Below are positions 12,148 through 21,777 of a DNA stretch of 64,000 bases, in pieces. Within the stretch, counting starts at the first letter, position 1; every line of letters begins with the position of its first letter. The notes under the pieces were generated by a model. It saw only the letters and a list, made by a program, of their open reading frames with translations, did no database searches and was not told where the DNA came from. This stretch comes from Notolepis coatsorum (Eukaryota; Chordata; Actinopteri; Aulopiformes; Paralepididae), in NCBI GenBank assembly GCA_963971535.1, contig OZ020593.1, forward strand, positions 41,943,766-42,007,765, in the 5' to 3' direction. The position numbers and the translations under genes are program-made.

Positions 12148-12538
12148 TTATACGTCTCGCTCTCTTGCGGTAGAAGCGCGTCTTTGAGCACGGTCTCTCC
12201 GGCGCAGGGCTGACGCTGGGGCTGGTCTGTCCGTCTCTCCTGCACTATAGCCACTGAAGTCGAAGACCGAGGGAACAGCATCAGGCTTATTAGTGGTCTT
12301 CTGGACAAACCTCCCATCCTCTTCAAAGCCCCCCTCAACAACATAATCAGAGGCAATGAAATGTTGCCCGCAGGTCTTCGTCCACTGTCCAACAGGTGGA
12401 TCGCGCCGCTTCAGTGCAGCCAGCCAACGCGCCAATAAGTGGTTTTTTCACTGGTAATTTGTGGAAATGAACCACCGTTCCTCTCTCTTTCATGCGGTAA
12501 AATTCGTTCGAACAGCCGGGAGCAATACAAAAGCACCA
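12148..12538 (-). pseudogene. THAP-domain zinc finger, frameshifted
   Basis: Reading the minus strand from 12538: WCFCIAPGCSNEFYRMKERG gives the C-x4-C start of a THAP zinc finger, followed by VVHFHKLPVKKPL. A one-base shift near 12437 moves the frame to ARWLAALKRRD, then the conserved W and CGQHF (the second Cys and His of the C2CH site), and ends the domain with AVPSVF, matching the usual AVPT/S-F end. A basic tail of about 35 residues and a stop follow at 12148. THAP domains bind DNA in P-element and Kolobok transposases and in host THAP proteins. The position inside TTAA-bordered ends favours a transposase exon. A second shift or a lost start is likely upstream, where a TTG opens the frame MPTKHRD. 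Confidence 0.75.
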
Positions 12539-13202
12539 CGCGGTCCCGATGTTTGGTAGGCAATATTTTATTTACAGACTGACCCGACAATCCATAGGCA
12601 TCTAACCAACAGTGTATACTAGGAGCCAGACCCAACCAGCCCCATGACGTCAGCAACAAAATGGCGGCGCCCATGTTGAAAACAGGGATATTATATTTGA
12701 TTTTTCAGACAAATAAGCTAGATTTCACATTTTATTATAGGACCCTGTCTTACACAAGGTACACAACAAACAAACTAGGATCACATTGCTCACTGCTTCA
12801 CCTCCCCTTTAAGTACTCGTATCGGTATTGTATCGGCAAGTACCCAAATGTACTGTAAGTACATGTACTTCTACTTGGTCTGAAAAAAAGTGGTATCGGG
12901 CCATCCCTAATAACAACCATCAGCACTACATCCCATGCAGGGCTCCAGACTGACTTTTTGCCTAACTTTTTCATTTAGGTGCACCAGCACATAATTTAGG
13001 TGCACCCAAAAATGTCCACTGCCCCTTTTGCCGCTGCAATAATACATTTTAAGTGTTACCTTTACCATTACCTTTTTGTCAGTTTCCATACACATTAGTA
13101 ATTTCTTAAGATGTTATGTCAATTATTGTAAAAAATAACATTGTATTACAGTTAGCTCACAAAGTCCAATCATTCACCTTTTTATGTCTATTTTAACACA
13201 TT

Positions 13203-16200
13203 CAGCTCATTTTCATTTTACATTTACATTTAGTCATTTAGCTGACGCTTTTATCCAAAGCAACTTACAAGTTCTGTACGACAAGTCAGAGTAACAATGT
13301 TCATCAAAGTGTTGAGTGCTACAGTGTAGGTTAGTTTATTAGGACAAATGCATGACAGTAAGGTTAGTTAGGGTTAGATTTTTTATTTTAATTTTTTTAA
13401 TTCAGATAATGGTTGAAGAAGTGCGTCTTTAGTCGACGGCGAAAGATTGGACGGGTTTCGGCTGTCCTAACTGGGGTGGGTAGTTCATTCCACCATTGTG
13501 GGGCAAGGACTGAGAATAGGCGACTTCTCTTTGATGGCATTCCCGGAGCTTGGATAGGAGTAGGTCTGAGGCGGCCAGAAGATGCAGAGCGTAGGGGTCG
13601 TGAGGGTGTGTAGTTAGAGACCATTGACCGGAGGTAGGCGGGAGCGGTTCCCTTTGCCGCACGGTATGCTAGGTCGAGGGCCTTGAAGCGGATTCGTGCA
13701 GCAATGGGGAGCCAGTGCAGGGCCCTAAGAAGTTGGGTGACATGGGCCGACTTCGGTAGGTTTGAGATCAGGCGGGCCGCTGCGTTCTGAATGAGTTGAA
13801 GAGGCTTAGTGGCAGTGGCCTGGAGGCCAGCGAGCAGTGCGTTGCAGTAGTCGAGGCGGGAGATGACTGTTGATTGGACGAGGAGTTGGGTGGCTTCTTT
13901 TGTCAGGAAGGGGCGGATCCTTCTGACGTTGCTCAGGAGGAATCTGCAGGTTCTTGTTGACGCTGCGATGTGAGCAGAGAAGTTCAACTGGTCATCGAGG
14001 ACAACACCAAGGTTCTTGGCGGTCGGGGACGCGGTCACAGCTGTATTCTCGACTGTGATGGAAAGGTCGGTCAGGGGGGAGGATTTGGCCGGCAGGTGGA
14101 GCAATTCTGTTTTGCTTAGGTTCAGTTTGAGGTGGTTGGTCGTCATCCAGGCGGAGATGTCGGACAGACAGGCCGAGATCCGCTCAGAGACGTGGATATC
14201 TGAGGGAGGAAAGGAGAGGAAGAGTTGAGTATCCTCGGCATAACAATGATAGGAGAAGCCATGAGACGTGATAATGTTACCCAGTGATTTAGTGTATTTA
14301 GGTATGATGTCAGCCATGTCAGCGCAGAGCCAGCCACTCCCATTCCTGCGAGGGCCGCGAGGAGGATCTGATGGTTGACTGTGTCGAAGGCTGCAGATAG
14401 ATCTAGGAGAATCAGGACAGAGGAGAGGCCTTTCACTTTTGCTAAGTGAAGTGCCTCTGTGACCGCAATGAGGGCCGTTTCTGTGGAGTGGCCAGTCCGG
14501 AAGCCAGACTGATTAGGGTCTAGGAGGTCATTCTGTAAGAGATAAGCAGTAAGTTGGTTGGATACAGCACGTTCAAGTGTTTTAGAAAGGAAGGAGAGAA
14601 GAGAGACAGGACGGTAGTTGCCTATGACGGTGGGGTTCAGGGTTGGTTTTTTTATGAGCGGCGTGACTCTGGCTTGTTTTAGGGAGGTGGGGACCACCCC
14701 CGAGTTGAGTGAGGAGTTGATGGTTGCAGTTAGGAATGGGAGGATGTCTGGTGCTATGGTCTGGAGGAGTGGGGAGGGTAGCTGGTCCAGCTGGCATGTA
14801 GTCGGACGGTTCGACGATACCAGTGTCAGGGTCTCGGCTTCTGTAATGGGAGAGAAAGATGACAGAGTGAATGATGAGGTTCTCGATTCAGCATTTGGAA
14901 TGGGTGGGAGTTGGGAGAAGGAGCTGCGGATGTTCTCCACTTTTTCCTCAAAGAAGATCGCGAAGTCTTCGGCAGAGAAAGATGAGGGAGGAGGGGGTGG
15001 GGGGGGGAGTGAGGAGGGAGGACATGGTAGCATGCAGTTTGCGAAGATTCTTGGCAGAGGCCTCGATCCTATGGTGAAAGAAAGAAGCTTTGAGAGAGTG
15101 AACAGTTTCAAGTACCTCGGAGCCCACATATCCGAGGACTTGACATGGACCACACACATTGACAGTGTTGTGAAGAAGGCACGACAACGCCTCTACTTCC
15201 TCAGGCGCCTAAGGAAGTTCCAAGTCAGTCAGAAGATCCTTAGGAACTTCTACTCATGTACAATAGAGAGCATCCTGACCGGCAACATCACCTCCTGGTT
15301 TGGGAATAGCACTGCACAAGACCGTAGCAGACTACAAAGAGTGACACGTTCAGCCGAACGCACAATTAGAGGGGGGCTTCCCACCCTCCAGAACATTTAC
15401 AACAAGCGGTGCAAGGGGAAGGCTAAGAGAATTATTAAGGACTCGAGCCACCCGAACAACTGCCTCTTTGAACTGCTGCCGTCAGGCAAGCGATACCGGA
15501 GTCTTATGGCGAGCACAGAAAGACTCAGAAGGAGCTTCTATCCCCAGGCCATCAGGCTGCTAAACGAACAATAATCGCTAAACGAACAATAATCACTATG
15601 CAACAACCATCAAATGCACACAGCACACACACCCACACGCACACACTCACTCAAACAAACAACACACTGCAGCACCCACTCTCCACACTTTAGATCACAC
15701 AAACACACTTACACTTTATATTTATTGATAAAGGATTTGCACTACAACTCGTACACCTACTGTGAATTGTACCTAAACTGCACCTCGTCCATTTATGCCT
15801 TGCACTATATAGTATTGTATATTAGTACACTGCACAGTATTGTATATTGTATGGTAACTACGTCTACGAACATTGTACATATGTCTAAACTGAACACTGT
15901 GACCTCTTTTTTACTTCTAATTTTTTACTATGTCTTTATTTCATACTCATCTTGTCATGCACAGTCTCTGGAGCGCAACAGTAAGAAGCATTTTGTACAA
16001 AAGTATTCTGTACTTCTGTATGACAACTATTAAAGAAACTTGAACTTGAAACTTGAAGCTTTGGCATTAGTAATGGTTTTGGAGAATGTTAACAAGAGGC
16101 TGTGATATGTGTTGATGTCAGCAGTGAGGCGTGACTTTCTATATTTCCTCTCAGCCGCTCTCAGGACCGGTCTTTGTTCTCTCACTGGATCTGTCAGCCA

Positions 16201-16960
16201 TGGACTGGGTGGGGAACGGCGGGCAGGTTTCTCAACAAGGGGACAGAGCTTGTCGAAGGAGGTTGCAAGGGCTGAGAGGAGGGTGGAGGTTGCCATCTCT
16301 GTGGATAGAGCAGAGAAGGTGTCACTCAAAGGTAGAGCGGATAGTATGTCAGAGGAGAGGGTGGAGGGGGATGAGGAGGGCAGGTTGCGTCTGAGTGAGA
16401 CCGTTTGAGTTGGGGTGAAGACCTTTCGATTAAGCATGAGAGTTAGTGAGAAGGATATGAAGGAATGGTCAGATACATGTAGGGGAGTTACCGTGGTGTT
16501 AATGATGCTGGAGTTACGGGAAAATATGAGATCCAAGGAGTTGCCTGCTTTGTGGGTGGGAGGCATGACAGTGGGAGTCAGGTCAAATGATTGTAGGAGG
16601 GAGACCACTATGACTGACTGAGATGAGTCAGGCAGGTTGAAGTCGCCCAATAGAAGGAGAGGGGTACCATCTTCCGGTAAGGAGCTTAGAAGCATGTCCA
16701 GCTCATCTGTGAAGTGATCGAGCGGACCTGGAGGGCGATAAAGTGTAACAATGGTGAGATTGAAAGGATTAGAGACAGATACTGCATGATATTCGAGAGA
16801 GGAGAGTGACAGTTCTGGGAGTGGTGTTAAGTTTGTAGCCCATGAAGGAGATGTCATGAGGCCAGTGCCTCCACCCCGTCTGCTCCAGTTATAGCTGTCC
16901 CAAGCCTGTTTTTGGGATTCGAACATTCGCCAGGGTTTTTCCGAACGGATGTTCGAACCA
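13203..16960 (-). mobile_element. L2-clade LINE, nearly full coding length, broken
   Basis: Runs right to left. 16974-16030 encodes an apurinic endonuclease-type domain (LLLLGDFNLPDSS, then SLDLIFSRNSS and VSDHSFISFSL). After an interrupting LINE, 15159-14143 encodes reverse-transcriptase blocks NYRPVSLLSFLSKTLERAVS, NQSGFRTGHSTETALIAVTE and LLDLSAAFDTVNHQILL. The next frame (14317-13397) carries YAEDTQLFLSF, where the usual YADD catalytic box has Glu for the first Asp, then LDYCNALLAGL, LHWLPIAARIRFKAL and the C-terminal WWNELPTPVR. The 3' end at about 13205-13420 is the L2 tail (ATTTAGTCATTTAGCTGACG in reverse). A frame break near 14320 and the YAED change make it inactive. L2 placement rests on the tail and the LDLSAAFDTVNH block. 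Confidence 0.88.
15093..16054 (+). mobile_element. Rex1/CR1-like LINE 3' fragment inserted in the L2
   Basis: Flanked by a 9-bp duplication GAAGCTTTG (15084-15092 and 16055-16063) in opposite orientation to its L2 host. The open frame 15095-15574 encodes the C-terminal part after the reverse-transcriptase core: [73 protein letters not shown]. It is very close in sequence to the copy at 7105-9722. The 3' UTR ends with CTATTAAAGAAACTTGAA and short CTTGAA repeats. 5' truncation is normal for LINE insertion. The intact frame suggests a younger copy than its neighbours. Confidence 0.9.
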
Positions 16961-16993
16961 TCGTTTTTAATCATGCAAACAATTTGCTCCTAA

Positions 16994-17851
16994 ATAGGGA
17001 GGTGTAGTGACGTCACTTTGGACCGCCTGCGAGGTCTACCCGTATAGGGATTTATCTTTGGGAAAATGGATTATTATGGATTATTGCACAAAATGAGTTC
17101 CCTTCTATCACTAACATTATTTGTTAAGCATTTATGGTTGAAATAAAATTCAGCGATTTTTTTAATTTCTTTTTACAATTAATTGTGAATATTTTCATGT
17201 TGAGCTATAGATTGTGGATGAATAAGCACAGAAAGGTACACCATGCAAATGTTGATGCTTTATTTGTTTTAAACGAGACTATTTAGAAATGGGCAATGGG
17301 GGGCAGCTAAATGGCGCAGTGGGCAAGGCGCTCGCCACTAATGCAGGAGATGCTGGGTTCGAGCCCAGCTCTCGGCATTGCTACCAGCTTGGCTGGTTGT
17401 TCATACTAATACAATTGGCAGTATTAGGAGGTGGGAAGCTGGCAGGTGGGGATCGGACGTTGTGGACAGCGACTCCTACAGGTCGGTTGGTGCGCCTGCG
17501 CAGTAGAATCAGGAAGCGACGAGAGCGGCGTGTCCCTCCCACACAGACCCTTGCCGCTGAGAGATCGCGCTGTACAGGTGAAAAGATGCGACAGCTGCTT
17601 TCTCGTGTACCGGAGGGCACACGTGATGCAAGGCTTGGTCCACATTGCATTGTGGGAGGCATGGCCTAACAGCGTTCGATACAGGGGAGGGTAGAATTGG
17701 ACAATACAAAATTGGGGATGGGAGACCAATTGAAAATGGGAGAAAAAGTGGATAAAAAAATAAAGAAATGGGCAATGGGCAAATACATTGTGTTTTCAAG
17801 ATGATGGACCGGGCCGGAAACAGCAATCATGTAATCACTACACCTCCCTAT
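16994..17851. mobile_element. MITE with ATAGGGAGGTGTAGTGA ends
   Basis: A perfect 17-bp inverted repeat lies at 16994-17010 and 17835-17851. No transposase is present and the superfamily is not clear. A SINE sits inside, and the right terminal repeat is the first unit of the tandem array at 17835-17958. Confidence 0.7.
17301..17764 (+). mobile_element. tRNA-derived SINE, complete
   Basis: Flanked by a perfect 15-bp duplication GAAATGGGCAATGGG (17286-17300, 17765-17779). The head GGCGCAGTGGGCAAGGCGCT and GGGTTCGAGCCCAGC carry recognisable A- and B-box polymerase III promoter sequences. A body of about 350 bp (CAGCTTGGCTGG, CGACTCCTACAGGTCGG, GTGAAAAGATGCG) precedes an A-rich tail. Same family as 5548-7002 and a diverged relative of 46902-47397. 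Confidence 0.9.
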
Positions 17852-17958
17852 AGACCAGGAAGTAACCACTACACCTCCCTATAGACCAGGAAGTAACCAC
17901 TACACCTCCCTATAGACCAGGAAGTAACCACTACACCTCCCTATAGACCAGGAAGTAA
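17835..17958. repeat. 31-bp tandem array grown from a MITE end
   Basis: Four consecutive 31-bp units (starting 17835, 17866, 17897, 17928) of CCACTACACCTCCCTATAGA plus CCAGGAAGTAA, nearly identical. The first 17 bases of each unit are the terminal inverted repeat of the MITE. Confidence 0.92.
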
Positions 17959-18019
17959 CTGGTTATTTTTTACAATAATTTACATAACATCTTAAGAAAT
18001 TACTAATGTGTATGGAAAC

Positions 18020-18200
18020 TGACAAAAAAGGCTTGTCCTATTTTCTGAATGTACTGTCCTGTCCTGTTGTGCCTTTTTGTATTTGTGTATTTTATAGGAC
18101 ATTGATTTTATGCTTTGACTGTACTGTACAGCACTTTGGTTGGCTCTCAAGCTTTTAAATGTGCTCTATAAATAAATTACTTGACTTGTCTTGACTAGTC
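18020..18200 (+). mobile_element. Retroposon 3' tail fragment
   Basis: TACTGTACAGCACTTTGG followed by TAAATGTGCTCTATAAATAAA and ACTTGACTTGTCTTGACT is a common 3' tail of fish retroposons. The same tail appears inside the hAT copies at 25288, 40697 and 61264. Confidence 0.55.
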
Positions 18201-18908
18201 TTTTGGGTATTTTATTTTGAAAAATGGCCACTTCCGCCCGCGCCTCAACCCAGCGTAAGCGTACTGTCGAGTCTTGACTAGCAAAGTTTAAGCACATAGC
18301 GCACATTGCTGCGGTTGAGTAGTAGATGTACCTACTTACTGGTCACGGAAAGCTTGAATAACGTTTGAATGATAATCCATTTTGTGAATACATTTGTTGA
18401 AACATCTTTGTTGGCCGACGGCTCCTGCTATCTCAACGTTAGCTAACGCTAAATGGCTGCGGTCTAACGTTACATAGCTTAATTAACTTGTATAACATAC
18501 CTGTGTAACGTTAAGCAGCTTGTGTTCCGCTGGGAAAGCATCACTGCATACACTTTGTTTAATCCAAACGTCCATTCGGAAACGTTGTATTATGAAACTA
18601 GTATGAGACGCTGTTTTTTTATTATATGTTCAGCGAATAATAATGGCAGGTTGATGATCAGAGCCAATCAGAGCCAGATCGGGGCTGGTCTTTGCATAAT
18701 GCACGTGTTATAGCCAATCAAACGCAGAGATTTTTTTTTTAACGCACATGGCCACGTGGGAAAAAAACGATACACACACACATACACACAGACAGACCGA
18801 CCTGCTGGGAGCACCAGTGTGACAAGGGGAAACATCCAGTCGCACGGCACTGAGATTTGGTCGCAAAATGCGACCAAAACAGGCGCACCCTGGAGCCCTG
18901 ATCTCATG

Positions 18909-19422
18909 TCAACTGCTTTTTAATCGGCATAATATTTCATGATTTATTCTCCTTGCTTTTGATGCATTACCAGTCCTCTGTACTGGAAGGGATTCTTAGT
19001 TGTGAAGTGATCTTATGGATCCACCTTTGTGGATGTGCTTTGCATCCTAGTCATTAATTTACATGGTAAAGTAACCTTAGCCGCTAGCTAGCTAAATAGC
19101 CATGCTCATTGCAGAGAGAGACAGAGAGAGAACACTGAGCTGGCCTTTATTTATACAGGTAGGTTATTGCTAACAAATTATCTTTTTCAATAATGACCTG
19201 TTGAATGCAACTACAGTTCAATAGATTAAATTAGTTCTCAAATACATTATTTTATTTAAGTGTATAGTTCATTTATTTTTTACAGTTTTTGTATTTTTCT
19301 GACATGGGGGCTCAACAATAAATGATAAATGACAATCAGAAATGTCAAGTTGCATGTTGTTATTCTAACCAGCTTAGTTCTGTTGCATTTCCAATTTATT
19401 TATTTAAATGATAAATGTATCA
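18909..19422. other. Unassigned AT-rich sequence
   Basis: No gene or repeat recognised. Confidence 0.5.
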
Positions 19423-19513
19423 GGAATCGATAAGGGAATCGATAAAGAATCGGATCGATAAGCAGAATCGATAATGGATCGTATCGATAAAATCTTATCA
19501 ATTCCCATCCCTA
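19423..19513. mobile_element. hAT right end fragment
   Basis: Several ATCGATAA motifs followed by ATCAATTCCCATCCCTA, the inverted form of a common hAT start (TAGGGATGGGAATTGAT). I did not find the left end, so this may be a truncated copy. Confidence 0.5.
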
Positions 19514-19801
19514 CTGTCTGTACAATCCCATGCCGTTTGGTTGCCTGCACTCTTGCACCAGCTGTACACAGAGCTTTCTCATTTTGGAATATAGATCTAG
19601 ATGCAGTTCCCTCCCCATACAGAATGCACTAGGGACTTTGCAACTACGACACTTGTGTGTCCACGTCTTTGCGGGAAATTGAGCCTGTGAACTTCCAAAC
19701 TGGACCAAATCTAAGCACCAAGCAGATTTCTGGGTCTATAGAATTACAATTATCATCACAGTGACATATTGACAAAATCCTACTAACCTAGCAGCATTTT
19801 T

Positions 19802-19957
19802 TTAGCTTTTATTTTTATTTTTTTGCCCTTTTTTGAGGGCACTCCATCCACCCCCCCCCCCCCCCTCTTCGGGGGACAACTTTATTATTTATTATACGTT
19901 TGAACTATTTACAGTGCAAAATCAAATAAAGTGTAGCAAAATAAGAAGAAGAAAAAA
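19802..19957 (+). mobile_element. 156-bp poly(A) retroposon of unknown source
   Basis: Flanked by a 14-bp duplication CTAGCAGCATTTTT (19788-19801, 19958-19971). It ends with ATCAAATAAAGTG and an A-rich tail. Two possible hairpins (GCCCTTTTTTGAGGGC and CCCCCTCTTCGGGGG) lie in the body. No family was recognised; it may be a truncated LINE or a retroposed small RNA. Confidence 0.6.
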
Positions 19958-20030
19958 CTAGCAGCATTTTTAAATGTAGAATCTATAATCCTGTCAAACG
20001 GCGACCTCTAGGTAAATGTGCACCTATTGC

Positions 20031-20290
20031 AGTTTATTTTTGTCTGATGTGTGGGTTAGAGTTGAGTGGGAATAGTGGAGAGGTATTATTGCTGGCCAAA
20101 CTTCAGGCTCTGCCAAGAGGGGTCTGGAGAAATATATAGCTATAATATATTATAGCTACAGTATATAGTTACTTATACTGTGAATTTATTAAGACCTCTC
20201 TTGGTAGAACCTGAAGTTTGGCCAGCAATAACGACTCCTCCCCTATCCCCACTCAACTCTAACCAATACATGAGATCAAAACAAAAATAT
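20031..20290. mobile_element. Foldback MITE with about 75-95 bp arms
   Basis: The left arm ending GGCCAAACTTCAGGCTCTGC pairs with the right arm GAACCTGAAGTTTGGCC. Outer parts (GGGTTAGAGTTGAGTGGG and CCCACTCAACTCTAACC) pair too. The centre is AT-rich and about 65 bp long. No coding sequence; the exact ends and duplication are uncertain. Confidence 0.75.
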
Positions 20291-21494
20291 AAGCAAAGTG
20301 AAATACAAGCAGGGTTCTTTTGCCTAGACAACATTACAGATTCTATCTTTAAAGCAAAAACCGCACCATAAAACAACTATTGTGCAGAGTATATGCTATT
20401 CCTATCACAGTTTAATTACATTTTGTGAAAATAGTTTCTTCAAAGCTAGAAACCAAAAAGCCCAGGCTTGAATCCAAAGCCTGGAGCTACTTCATTCACA
20501 ATGAGTTTGACTCCTAGAATGTTTGAGCTTTTGGCTTTATTTTGTTCTAATGCTAATGGCTATTGACCAAATGTCCACATCTTCATTAAAGCACACTGGA
20601 TATTCTCATTTTGTCCACAAAGCAGTATTCCATGCAGTCAATGGAGCAGCACCAAGATTTGTGTTATCATCATAGGAATAGCATAAGTGAATTATTTTGT
20701 AGGTGGGTGGATGTTTCCTTTTTAAAAATAGCTACATACTGGATCACATCCAAATGGTTAGTCTTTTGACTTTAAATAACAAGAACACTTGTTTTGTATT
20801 ATTAAATGGAATTGATTTAGCAGTTGATCACCTCATTCCAATTTAATTAACATTACCACCACCATTTCATTCGTTCAAGGCATGGTGCTTAAGAATGTCC
20901 TGGCGTAGTTGGAGTATTTATTAATGTATGTGGTCTGAGGTTAGTTTCCAGCTGAAACAAATAATCCTGTTTATTAGCTGGGCCTGGGAGTGCAGATATG
21001 TCTTGCTGACAACACAGCAGGTTATATATTGCATTTCAGTTCAAAGCCTGTCCAGTGACGGCGGCTGGAAGACTGGTCATTAGTGACCATAATTAATGCC
21101 CAGATGGATCCTGTCCTCTGCTCCTGGCCAGAGCCACACTGCAGTCTTGGTTCAAGGATATCTTTCAATGACAAGCCGCCATCCCCAAACTGAATGAAGC
21201 CGAATAAGGCAAAGTGCATCTTTCCCTCTGAACCTCATCTGGCAGAACAATTCACCAGGGTCTAGGCTATTGTCCTATCCCACAGTGTGGCCGGCATGCA
21301 GTTAAACAATGGACTTAGGAAAGGGGTTCTGGGGGATCTGTCGATGCTTTGAACACAACATCAAGCTCAAATATCAGGGCGATAAAGTGTCTGCCGCCGC
21401 TCAGTGTTTTCACAGCATCACTGAGCTACATGCTACCAAGTGCTGCCTCACAGTGTGTGATCCTCACCAGGAGTCCAAATACTGACTGACCTTT
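20291..21494. other. Unassigned, probably single-copy sequence
   Basis: No repeats or exons recognised by eye. The stretch 20930-21240 is more GC-balanced than its surroundings and could be conserved non-coding DNA, but nothing in the sequence proves it. Confidence 0.45.
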
Positions 21495-21511
21495 GAAAAC
21501 GGGGCCAGCGG

Positions 21512-21760
21512 GGGAGCTCCAGTAGCTCACCACGTACCGCGAGTGCTATTTCAGCGCCGTGGACAACCGTGCTCGTCACGGATCTGGGGCTGAGCGCGTT
21601 CGAATCCCGGACGGCAGCCGTGCCTTTCCCAGAGTGTCTTCCCCCCCATCTGAACCCTTTCAGCCTGCTTCTGTCGGTCGAACTTGACCAAGTATGAATG
21701 CGATGAAAAAGCGATAAACGCTAAAAGAACCAGCTGACTGGTCAAAGTTTAAAAAAAAAA
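21512..21760 (+). mobile_element. tRNA-derived SINE, second family
   Basis: Flanked by a perfect 17-bp duplication GAAAACGGGGCCAGCGG (21495-21511, 21761-21777). The head contains AGTAGCTCACCACG and the B-box-like GCGTTCGAATCCCGG, then a body and a run of ten A. Unrelated to the SINE at 17301 except for tRNA ancestry. Confidence 0.88.
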
Positions 21761-21777
21761 GAAAACGGGGCCAGCGG

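Larger units (their letters stand above)
10921..12812. mobile_element. Kolobok-like DNA transposon with THAP remnant
   Basis: Left end TTAAAGTGGAGATGAAGCA and inverted right end TTAAAGGGGAGGTGAAGCA (17 of 19 identical), with TTAA at both borders. It carries a broken THAP-domain exon on the minus strand near the right end and a short ATG exon-like frame on the plus strand near the left end. THAP domains and TTAA target duplications together are known for the Kolobok superfamily; piggyBac shares the TTAA but not the THAP. The middle contains a minisatellite (11290-11715) and a fragment of LINE X (about 11940-12030). Confidence 0.65.
5416..12909. mobile_element. hAT element shell, filled by nested insertions
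   Basis: The left end TATGGATGTCCCAATACCA and the right end (inverted TAGGGATGGCCCGATACCA) form an imperfect terminal inverted repeat. They are flanked by a perfect 8-bp duplication ATAACAAC at 5408-5415 and 12910-12917, the hAT signature. Only a few hundred bases appear to be the original element (5416-5530, 7020-7104, about 9830-9990, 10710-10920, 12813-12909). The rest is a SINE, a LINE, another hAT, a TTAA element and a Kolobok-like element. No hAT transposase remains. Confidence 0.75.
12938..18900. mobile_element. Second hAT shell with nested LINEs, MITE and SINE
   Basis: Ends CAGGGCTCCAGACT and inverted CAGGGCTCCAGGGT, flanked by ATCCCATG (12930-12937) and ATCTCATG (18901-18908), a 7/8 match. 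Remaining hAT sequence includes GGTGCACCAGCACATAATTT at the left and GGTCGCAAAATGCGACC at the right. The bulk is an L2 LINE, a MITE and a tandem array. It starts only 29 bp after the previous hAT ends. Confidence 0.7.

Noticed and set aside
14618-15574. 318-codon plus-strand frame
   Set aside because: Its first part is antisense to the L2; only the last 160 codons are real LINE sequence, entered by insertion of the Rex1-like element.
17301-17380. Possible functional tRNA gene
   Set aside because: The A and B boxes belong to a SINE head. The acceptor stem does not pair and a SINE body follows; the same applies to 21512 and 63544.
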